Positions 45,965 through 53,424 of a stretch of DNA of 64,000 bases are shown piece by piece. Positions within the stretch are counted from its first letter, which is position 1. The number at the start of each line of letters is the position of its first letter. The notes below the pieces were generated by a model that saw nothing but the letters and a program-made list of their open reading frames with translations, searched no databases and was not told the origin of the DNA. A program made the position numbers and the translations under genes. The DNA is from Dyadobacter frigoris (GTDB taxonomy: Bacteria; Bacteroidota; Bacteroidia; Cytophagales; Spirosomataceae). The stretch covers positions 124,001 through 188,000 of the forward strand of contig NZ_SZVO01000007.1 of NCBI RefSeq assembly GCF_005280585.1, given 5' to 3'.

Positions 45965-47161
45965 ATGGGATGTGGATCATGTGCATCCGGCGGGTGCGGT
46001 ACTAAAGAAGGATCGGCCGTCTCAGGATGTGGAAGTAATGGAACCTGTGGTACAGGTGGATGTAATAAAATGAACGTTTTCGACTGGCTCAGCCACATGG
46101 ATGTGCCTGCAAGCCAGAAGTTTGACGTTGTTGAGGTTAAATTCAAAGGCGGAAGAAAAGAATATTTCCGTAATATAAATCAACTGGATTTTTTCACAGG
46201 CGACTACGTTGTTTGTGAAATGGCCTCAGGCCAGCATATAGGAACTATTTCCTTACAGGGCGAGCTTGTACGCCTTCAGATGAAGCGTAAAAACGTTGCG
46301 ATCAGCGATGACATTCATGTTATTTACCGGATTGCCAACGAAAAAGATTTGGACAAACACACGCAGGCAATGGCACGTGAAATGCCTACGCTGTATCGTA
46401 CACGGGAAATTATCCGTGAGATGAAACTGAATATGAAGTTATCTGACGTTGAATTTCAGTCGGATAATACCAAAACTACTTTTTACTATTCTTCCGAAGA
46501 ACGTGTTGATTTCCGGGAATTGATCAAATCTCTGGCTTCTGAATTTAAGGTTCGGATTGAGATGAGGCAGATCAGCCTTCGTCAGGAAGCGAGCCGTTTA
46601 GGCGGATTAGGTTCTTGCGGACGCGAACTTTGCTGTTCAACCTGGTTAACTGATTTTAAGAATATCTCAACTTCGGCTGCGCGTTATCAGAATCTTTCAC
46701 TGAATCCTGCAAAACTTTCAGGACAATGCGGACGGTTGAAATGCTGTCTGAACTACGAGTTGGAAACTTATATCGACGCTTTGCGTGATATTCCGACGGT
46801 AGATGTTCCTTTAAAAACAAAGAAAGGAACGGCAACACTTCAAAAAACCGACATTTTCAAAAAGATCATGTGGTTTGGTTTTGAAAAAGATACAAACTGG
46901 TATCCCGTAGCGATCGATAAAGTTCTTGAAATTATGGAGTTGAACAAGAATAATGTGATTCCTGAATCACTTGAAATTCTGACTCCGGAACCTGAAAAGA
47001 AACTGGACAGAGGTACTCAATCACTCAACAGTGATCTGGCTAATCTTGATCGTAAGTACAGCGAAGAACAGAAAAAGAAGAAAAAGAAGAAAAGCAGGAA
47101 CGGCAACAAAAACCGCGGAGCTAAGCCGCCTCAGGCGGCAACACCTTCAAGTCCTCAATAA
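45965..47161 (+). CDS. PSP1-domain protein, RicT/YaaT type, with a cysteine-rich N-terminus
   Basis: The 398-residue protein opens with a Gly/Cys-rich tail of seven cysteines in its first 38 residues. A PSP1 domain follows, with GSCGRELCCSTWL and SGQCGRLKCCLNYE cysteine groups that in RicT hold iron-sulfur clusters. A Lys-rich end closes it. RicT works in RNA processing and development in Firmicutes; the role in Bacteroidota is unclear. The extra N-terminal cysteines could bind a further metal or cluster. ATG 45965 follows purD by 15 bp. Confidence 0.85.
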   Translation: MGCGSCASGGCGTKEGSAVSGCGSNGTCGTGGCNKMNVFDWLSHMDVPASQKFDVVEVKFKGGRKEYFRNINQLDFFTGDYVVCEMASGQHIGTISLQGELVRLQMKRKNVAISDDIHVIYRIANEKDLDKHTQAMAREMPTLYRTREIIREMKLNMKLSDVEFQSDNTKTTFYYSSEERVDFRELIKSLASEFKVRIEMRQISLRQEASRLGGLGSCGRELCCSTWLTDFKNISTSAARYQNLSLNPAKLSGQCGRLKCCLNYELETYIDALRDIPTVDVPLKTKKGTATLQKTDIFKKIMWFGFEKDTNWYPVAIDKVLEIMELNKNNVIPESLEILTPEPEKKLDRGTQSLNSDLANLDRKYSEEQKKKKKKKSRNGNKNRGAKPPQAATPSSPQ

Positions 47162-47167
47162 AATAAA

Positions 47168-47207
47168 GAAAATGAGCTGCAAAATTGATATTTTGCAGCT
47201 CATTTTC
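47168..47207 (+). terminator. Terminator after the ricT-like gene
   Basis: A long perfect stem (GAAAATGAGCTGCAAAAT with its complement) around a 4-base loop is followed by a short T run. Confidence 0.85.
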
Positions 47208-47236
47208 TTTTAAACCAAACCCAACATTCTGAATTC

Positions 47237-48433
47237 TTGAAAAATCATGTAATTCGTCTGGCTGAAATTGCCAATCAGCCTTCGAGACGCATCATAGGAC
47301 TTATGTCCGGCACATCATTGGACGGACTTGACGTTGCACTTTGTAAAATCCAGGGAAGCGGAACGGATACTGTTTTAGAAGTTGAGCAGTTTGCAACGGT
47401 TCCGTTTACAGAAGATTTTCGTGATAACATCCGCGAGATTTTTGCAAAAAGGGAAATTGACTTTCAACATTTATGTGTTTTAAATCCATTAATCGGACTG
47501 GAACATGGCCGTATGATTCTTGAATGTTTAAAAAACTGGAACATTCCGGCGGAGGAAATCGATCTTATCGCAAGTCACGGACAAACGGTTTTTCATGCGC
47601 CAAAAAAGCAGCATAATCTTTCCGGTTTTCCAAATTCAACTTTACAAATAGGAGACGGAGATCACATTTCTGTAACAACCAAGATTATTACCCTGAGTGA
47701 TTTCCGGCAAAAACATATCGCAGCCGGAGGAGAAGGCGCACCACTTGCCGTTTACGGTGATTATTTTCTGTTTTCCCAAAAAGGAGAAAACAGGATTTTA
47801 TTAAATATGGGTGGTATCGCGAATTTTACCTTTTTGCCTGGTTCACTTGATCCGTCCGCCATTTTCACAACAGATACTGGTCCGGGAAATACTTTGATTG
47901 ATGCCTTCGCACGACAGTTTTTCAATATACCATATGATGATAATGGCGCGATTGCAGCCAGTGGTTCAGTCAATGAAATTTTATTGGATGCGCTGAAATC
48001 TCTTTCCTTTTTTGAGGCGCCGTTTCCAAAAACCACCGGGCCGGAGGTTTTCAACAAGGAATTTGTTAATAACCTGATTATCAAAAATCATTTGTCCAGA
48101 ATCTCTCACGAGGACATTCTTGCTACATTGACAAGGTTTAGTGCAGATACTATTTCAAGCGCCATTCTACGCATGATAAAACCAGATGAAATATATAAGA
48201 TTTATGCAAGCGGCGGTGGCGCCCATAATCCTGTGCTGATGGCTGCCATTCATGAGCAACTGCCAAACTGCCATTTATCCTTAATCGATGATCTTGGCGT
48301 ATCAGGAGATGCGAAAGAAGCAGTGTTATTTGCTGTTTTAGCCAACGAAACTGTGGCAGGTGGAGAAGTTGCTTTTGGAGAACGTGAAGGCGTGCCTAGT
48401 GTGACGATGGGGAAGATTTCATTTCCTGGGTAA
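47237..48433 (+). CDS. anmK: Anhydro-N-acetylmuramic acid kinase
   Basis: The 398-residue kinase of the ASKHA fold has GLMSGTSLDGLDVALC, DLIASHGQTVFHAP, LLNMGGIANFTFLP and a FTTDTGPGNTLIDAF segment with the catalytic Asp. It opens and phosphorylates 1,6-anhydro-MurNAc during peptidoglycan recycling. No ATG is usable before residue 24, where the conserved MSGTSLD already begins; TTG 47237 is the likely start. The ATG at 47247 is out of frame and stops at once. Confidence 0.92.
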   Translation: MKNHVIRLAEIANQPSRRIIGLMSGTSLDGLDVALCKIQGSGTDTVLEVEQFATVPFTEDFRDNIREIFAKREIDFQHLCVLNPLIGLEHGRMILECLKNWNIPAEEIDLIASHGQTVFHAPKKQHNLSGFPNSTLQIGDGDHISVTTKIITLSDFRQKHIAAGGEGAPLAVYGDYFLFSQKGENRILLNMGGIANFTFLPGSLDPSAIFTTDTGPGNTLIDAFARQFFNIPYDDNGAIAASGSVNEILLDALKSLSFFEAPFPKTTGPEVFNKEFVNNLIIKNHLSRISHEDILATLTRFSADTISSAILRMIKPDEIYKIYASGGGAHNPVLMAAIHEQLPNCHLSLIDDLGVSGDAKEAVLFAVLANETVAGGEVAFGEREGVPSVTMGKISFPG

Positions 48434-48621
48434 ATTACTGCATGGAAAGACGATAACTATGACGTCATATCAGTAAACTAATAGGTTTGGTTATTGCTCA
48501 TCTTCATTAATCTATTAAATTGATTTATGGCAACAGCATGGCGAATTTCTCGATTTTGTCCTGCTTTGCAACTCTATCCAAAAAGATATCAGTTTGAATT
48601 TTTTTTGGAATTCATTATAAG

Positions 48622-49245
48622 CTAAAGATATTTTAAATAGAATATAAGATATAGTAAAATCGATATGACGAAAACACCTGTTTGCAACTTAAAAAATCTC
48701 CAAGTAGCGAAACCAAGTGAATTTGATAATTCACTCCTCTTTTTGAAATTTTGAATTAAATCGGACATCTCTATACTAAGATTATCTATATCATAAAAAA
48801 ACACTTTTAGGACTACATAAAAAGAATCTAACAAGCTATTTTTCCCTTTCTGAGAATGTGGTAATTTTCCCTTTTCTGTTCCTGTTCTTTTAACATTATT
48901 CTTTTTAAAATAAATTTTTCTAATTAAAGTTATATTTCTAGTAATTTTAAAGTCATATAAACGGCTTATCATAGCTAGTATTCCAAAAAGTATAGATATA
49001 CAACAAACAATAATTATAGTTATGTAAAAGCACTTGTTGTTACATTTAGCATTGTCAATGGTAAATAAAAATCCTAGAAATGCAACAGATAACGTGATTA
49101 TAAGATTATTGGTAAAGCCCAATTGTTCAAGAGCCTTTGCAGACCAATTTTTATATCTTTCATCATACTCTTTCTGCTGTGCATCAATAATATTGGTATG
49201 AACCTCAATTAGCATCTTTTTACGTGAATATTCTTCTTCTGGCAT
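48622..49245 (-). CDS. Orphan membrane protein of unknown function
   Basis: The 207-residue protein has a charged N-terminal helix (RKKMLIEVHTNIIDAQQKEY), two central membrane segments (near 47-62 and 73-95) and one near the C-terminus (LQTGVFVISILLYLIFYLKYL). A Lys/Arg-rich loop lies between. The coding DNA is clearly lower in GC than its neighbours. The overall build, two membrane helices plus a cytosolic helical part, resembles SLATT-like effector membrane proteins of defence systems, but I cannot confirm that family. It is divergent from the exported protein gene by 32 bp. Confidence 0.6.
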   Translation of the reverse strand: MPEEEYSRKKMLIEVHTNIIDAQQKEYDERYKNWSAKALEQLGFTNNLIITLSVAFLGFLFTIDNAKCNNKCFYITIIIVCCISILFGILAMISRLYDFKITRNITLIRKIYFKKNNVKRTGTEKGKLPHSQKGKNSLLDSFYVVLKVFFYDIDNLSIEMSDLIQNFKKRSELSNSLGFATWRFFKLQTGVFVISILLYLIFYLKYL

Positions 49246-49277
49246 GTCAGAAATTTTAAACTGAAAATTAAATACTT

Positions 49278-49772
49278 ATGAAATTAAAATTACTGATAAT
49301 CTTGACCATAGCTAGCTTTTCCGCCTTTGGACAGACTCGTAAAGAAACCATTGATTGGCTAAACTCTAAATTTGAAAGCAGTCCCATTATACGTAATTCT
49401 ATTCAACAATCGACAAGATTTTTAAAAATAGAGGATACTGGTAATTTCTCAGTACAAGAATTTTTATATGCAACAAATGTTGCATTGCCTACCTCTCGAA
49501 ACTACAATGGCAAAACGTTGTATACGGGAAATTTTAAAGATTTAAGCCCTAACTCTGTAAGAAGTAGCCGAGTGTACGGAGAAATTTTCATTTTCGCTTC
49601 CTGCACTACTGGTAAATGTGTTAACCAGCAAGATCAAGGACCCGATTTTGATGTGTATAAAGTGTCGGAAGTAGCTATTGGCGTCATTTCTGATCCAAGT
49701 TTAGAAGCCCGTTGTAAAAAAGCATTTATTCATTTGATAACTATATCTGGGGGCAAAAAGGAAGCATTTTAA
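49278..49772 (+). CDS. Exported protein of unknown function
   Basis: The 164-residue protein has a short signal peptide ending SFSAFGQ and no further membrane segment. Visible features are an early KETIDWLNSKFESS segment, a central GEIFIFASCTTGKCVNQQ with two cysteines and a C-terminal helix with CKKAFIHLITIS. I do not recognise a family. It lies divergently, 32 bp from the orphan membrane protein gene, in the same low-GC stretch. Confidence 0.6.
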   Translation: MKLKLLIILTIASFSAFGQTRKETIDWLNSKFESSPIIRNSIQQSTRFLKIEDTGNFSVQEFLYATNVALPTSRNYNGKTLYTGNFKDLSPNSVRSSRVYGEIFIFASCTTGKCVNQQDQGPDFDVYKVSEVAIGVISDPSLEARCKKAFIHLITISGGKKEAF

Positions 49773-50374
49773 GCCTCTCATTTGTGGGATAGTCTTTTAT
49801 AAAGTCTATTTTATTGTGCTACTGTCCTCCCATAATTAAATTATTATCTGGTTTTTTGCCCGAAATCATACCCTTCTCTCCGAAGCCCAATTATCCCATG
49901 TTGCTGTCCAAGTCTTTACTAATTTCTTCAATATCATCAGGTTATAGACTTTTAAGGTACTTCGAAAATTCGATAAAACTGCCTTTATAATGCGCTAAGC
50001 TCTTTTGCTATGCAGGGTTAGATTAAAAGATTGTACATAAACGACCACAAGACAATTAAAAGCTATACCAATGGTAGTTACGAATATTAACACCGTTAAA
50101 AAGATATCAATTTGCTTGTGAGCGGCCAATTATGCCAAGTATATTTTCAGAAAAGGTGCATTCTTCTGATGCGACATAAACGGATAAGTATAGAGCAAAA
50201 AATTTTTAGAAGAGAATAGATCGCTTACAATGTCAAAACAGGCAGCAACCGCCGCACTTCCCCAAAAAACAAATTCATATTTCTTCTATCATTCAAAAAA
50301 CGACTATTTTTACACAAGGAAGGTAAATTCAATAAATTTCGATTTCCTATTACAAACCTTCCAATGTGATTAAC
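49773..50374 (+). other. About 600 bp with no supported gene
   Basis: This AT-rich stretch between the exported protein gene and lhgO contains many stops in all frames and no protein family text I can recognise. It could hold decayed genes, an RNA gene or simply the lhgO leader. No strong terminator hairpin is evident either. Confidence 0.5.
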
Positions 50375-51574
50375 ATGCATGACATCATCATTATCGGAGG
50401 CGGAATTGTTGGCCTGGCCACCGCGCTTCGTATAAAAGAACAAAAACCGACTTTGAAGGTTTTGTTATTAGAAAAAGAAAATGGTGTTGCCAAACATCAA
50501 ACCGGGCATAATAGTGGTGTTATTCATTCAGGATTGTATTACAAACCTGGAAGTTTAAAAGCTACTAATTGTATTCGTGGTTATGATATGCTTCTGGATT
50601 TCTGTAATCGTGAAAATGTGCCTTACGACCTTTGTGGAAAAATAGTGGTAGCTACCAAACCAGAGCAAATTCCACTTTTAAAGAATCTTTATGATCGTGG
50701 TATGCAAAACGGTTTAACTAAAAACCGGATGATCAGTGCTGGCGAAATCCGTGAGATGGAGCCACATGTAAATGGTTTGGAAGGAATTGCGGTTCCTTAT
50801 ACCGGGATTATCGATTATACCGCAGTCAGTGAAAAATATGCTGAAATATTTCAAAAGCTGGGCGGAGAAATTCGATTTGGTGAGAAAGTTGTCAATATAA
50901 AAAGTCTGGCTTCAAATAGCGAAGTAGTGACTGCTTCCGGAAATGTTTACAGCACAAAACTGGTGGTCAATTGCGCAGGTTTATATTCTGATAAAGTCGC
51001 TCAGTTAACACAACCCGAAGAAATCAAAGTTCAGATTATTCCTTTCCGTGGGGAATATTATAAGATCAAGCCCGAAAAACATCATCTGGTCAAAAACCTG
51101 ATTTATCCCGTTCCGGATCCGAATTTCCCTTTCCTTGGCGTCCACTTTACCCGTATGATAGAAGGTGGTGTAGAAGCCGGCCCAAATGCTGTGTTTGCGT
51201 TTAAAAGGGAAGGTTATAAAAAAACAGATATTAATTTCCCTGAGTTATTCGAGGCCCTTGCCTGGCCAGGATTTAGAAAAGTAGCCATGAAATACTGGCA
51301 GACCGGAATGGGCGAATACTATCGTTCCTTTTCAAAAGCAGCATTCACAAAAGCTTTGCAGGAATTAATTCCGGAAATACAAAGTGATGATCTAATACCG
51401 GGTGGCGCAGGTGTTCGTGCGCAGGCCTGCGATTACGACGGCGGGTTACTGGACGATTTCTCAATCATCGAAAATAAAGGCGCTATCAATATTTGTAATG
51501 CACCATCGCCGGCAGCAACTTCTTCACTTTCTATCGGACAAACCGTTTCTGAAAGAGTTTTGGCAAGACTTTAA
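50375..51574 (+). CDS. lhgO: L-2-hydroxyglutarate oxidase
   Basis: The 399-residue FAD enzyme has the N-terminal dinucleotide motif DIIIIGGGIVGLATALRI, HNSGVIHSGLYYKPGSLKA, a middle AVPYTGIIDYTAVSEKYAEI, a FRGEYYKIKPEK stretch and the C-terminal PGGAGVRAQACDYDGGLLDD. This matches LhgO, which oxidises L-2-hydroxyglutarate to 2-oxoglutarate at the membrane. ATG 50375 is chosen over GTG 50366. It is a single-gene unit closed by a terminator. Confidence 0.92.
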   Translation: MHDIIIIGGGIVGLATALRIKEQKPTLKVLLLEKENGVAKHQTGHNSGVIHSGLYYKPGSLKATNCIRGYDMLLDFCNRENVPYDLCGKIVVATKPEQIPLLKNLYDRGMQNGLTKNRMISAGEIREMEPHVNGLEGIAVPYTGIIDYTAVSEKYAEIFQKLGGEIRFGEKVVNIKSLASNSEVVTASGNVYSTKLVVNCAGLYSDKVAQLTQPEEIKVQIIPFRGEYYKIKPEKHHLVKNLIYPVPDPNFPFLGVHFTRMIEGGVEAGPNAVFAFKREGYKKTDINFPELFEALAWPGFRKVAMKYWQTGMGEYYRSFSKAAFTKALQELIPEIQSDDLIPGGAGVRAQACDYDGGLLDDFSIIENKGAINICNAPSPAATSSLSIGQTVSERVLARL

Positions 51575-51598
51575 GAAAATCTTCAATATCGTTAAACC

Positions 51599-51627
51599 AA
51601 AAAAGCTTCCTAATTGGAAGCTTTTTT
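51599..51627. terminator. Terminator between lhgO and the APC permease gene
   Basis: AAAAGCTTCC pairs with GGAAGCTTTT around TAATT, with A and T tracts on both sides, suiting both convergent genes. Confidence 0.85.
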
Positions 51628-51648
51628 GGTTTATAACAATGTCCTTTT

Positions 51649-53298
51649 TTAAGCCTTCTTCATTTGTGACATTCCAAATATAACTACATGAGCCACTGCA
51701 AAAATCATAGAGAAGTAAAACAAACCTGTTTGTTCACCATTTGTCATCATCTCATGAGCAATAGCAATACCTCCAAGAATAACAGCAAGTACAATTCCCG
51801 TTAATCCGGCAACCTTGCGGCCATTTTGGATTGTTGAAGCTTGTCCGTCGGACAAAAAGCTGTTTTTAATACCGTACCATAGATAAACATCAAATCCGAT
51901 GATCATCCATACGAACAAACGAATCCAGGTATCAAGTGGTAAAAATGCCATCATGAAGAAACAAGTTCCAACACCCAAAATAGGGATCAAAGGAACAAGC
52001 GGCGTTTTGAATCCACGCGGAACATCCGGCATTTGTTTTCTCATTACAATGATACCGATACAAACCAGGATAAATGCAAACAATGTTCCGATACTGGTCA
52101 TTTCACCAACAACACGTGCAGGTACAAACGCAGAGAACAAACTCACAAATAACATGAACATGAAATTGCTTCTAACCGGCGTCTGGTATTTTGGATGCAC
52201 GCTTGAAAAAATACGTGGAAGCAAACCGTCTTTACTCATACTGAAAAATACACGACTTTGTCCTAATAACATCACCAGGATTACAGAAGCATAACCGCCT
52301 AAAATAGCTACAATGATCGCACGGTTCAACCACGGATAATCCGGGTGAATTACGCCTGACGCATCTGCACTTCCCATATGTTCAATAGCCACTGCCACCG
52401 GTGCGATACCATCCTGTCCTTTAAAAGAAGTATAATTTGTAACACCCGTCATAACGTGTGCAAAAAGGATGTACAAAATTGTACAGATAACAAGAGAACC
52501 TAAAATCCCGATCGGCATATCCTTTTTAGGATTTTTTGCTTCCTGAGCTGCTGTACTAACTGCATCAAAACCGACATAGGCAAAAAACACAATAGCCGCT
52601 GCCCGGACAATTCCACTGAAACCATACTCACCAAATGTTCCTGTATTGTCCGGAATGTAAGGAATGTAGTTAGAGTTGTCGATATACTGCCATCCTAAAA
52701 CGATAAAAATCACAACAACCGTAACTTTCAATCCAACGATCACAGCATTTACTTTTGCGCTTTCTTCGGTACCTTTCATGAGCAATAAACTCACGAGAAT
52801 TACAATAAATACGGCAGGAAGATTGATAATACCTCCGTCCCAGGGACCAACCGTCAGCGCGGTGGGGAGGTGGACATCAAATCCCTCTAAAAATTTAATC
52901 AAATACCTACTCCAGCTGATACTCACCGTCGCGGCTCCAACCGCATATTCCAATACAAGATCCCATCCGATGATCCAGGCGATAAATTCGCCCATGGTCG
53001 CGTAAGAATACGTGTAAGCACTACCTGCAACCGGTATCATAGAAGCAAATTCTGCATAACAGAGACCTGCAAAGGCACAGCCTAATGCTGCAACCATAAA
53101 TGAAATTGTGATGGCAGGACCGGCCTGATTGGCGGCTGCACCACCTGTAATAGAAAACAAACCTGCACCAATAATTGCACCGACACCTAATGCAACCAGA
53201 CTGCCAGGTCCAAGTGTGCGTTTTAGCTGATTACCTTCCCCAGTTGATTCTTTTAATAATTTGTCAATAGGCTTTTTGACCCAGAGTTGATTTGCCAT
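51649..53298 (-). CDS. APC-family amino acid permease, cationic-amino-acid type
   Basis: The 549-residue protein has about 14 membrane helices. It has the APC entry GPGSLVALGVGAIIGAGLFSITG, then YAEFASMIPVAGSAYTYSYATMGEFIAW, FFAYVGFDAVSTAAQEAKNPKKD and a two-helix C-terminal extension. This form resembles CAT/YfnA-like transporters, which import amino acids with protons. The substrate cannot be read from the sequence. The ATG at 53298 gives MANQLWVKKPIDKLL, typical for the group. Confidence 0.88.
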   Translation of the reverse strand: MANQLWVKKPIDKLLKESTGEGNQLKRTLGPGSLVALGVGAIIGAGLFSITGGAAANQAGPAITISFMVAALGCAFAGLCYAEFASMIPVAGSAYTYSYATMGEFIAWIIGWDLVLEYAVGAATVSISWSRYLIKFLEGFDVHLPTALTVGPWDGGIINLPAVFIVILVSLLLMKGTEESAKVNAVIVGLKVTVVVIFIVLGWQYIDNSNYIPYIPDNTGTFGEYGFSGIVRAAAIVFFAYVGFDAVSTAAQEAKNPKKDMPIGILGSLVICTILYILFAHVMTGVTNYTSFKGQDGIAPVAVAIEHMGSADASGVIHPDYPWLNRAIIVAILGGYASVILVMLLGQSRVFFSMSKDGLLPRIFSSVHPKYQTPVRSNFMFMLFVSLFSAFVPARVVGEMTSIGTLFAFILVCIGIIVMRKQMPDVPRGFKTPLVPLIPILGVGTCFFMMAFLPLDTWIRLFVWMIIGFDVYLWYGIKNSFLSDGQASTIQNGRKVAGLTGIVLAVILGGIAIAHEMMTNGEQTGLFYFSMIFAVAHVVIFGMSQMKKA

Positions 53299-53376
53299 AA
53301 AAAGTTTTTTGTAAATATTATGTCGTTATACCCTAAAACTAAAATAAAATTTGTTAATTATTGGCATATGCAGAAT

Positions 53377-53412
53377 AAAAAAGGGGGAAAGTAAAATACT
53401 TTCCCCCTTTTA
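53377..53412 (-). terminator. Terminator of secDF
   Basis: AAAAGGGGGAAAGTA pairs with TACTTTCCCCCTTTT around a very short loop, with T runs on both sides. It lies just past the secDF stop. Confidence 0.85.
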
Positions 53413-53424
53413 TTATCTAAACAC

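Noticed and set aside
49773..50374. Possible tRNA or other structured RNA gene in the empty stretch
   Set aside because: No cloverleaf, CCA end or T-loop motif was seen on either strand.
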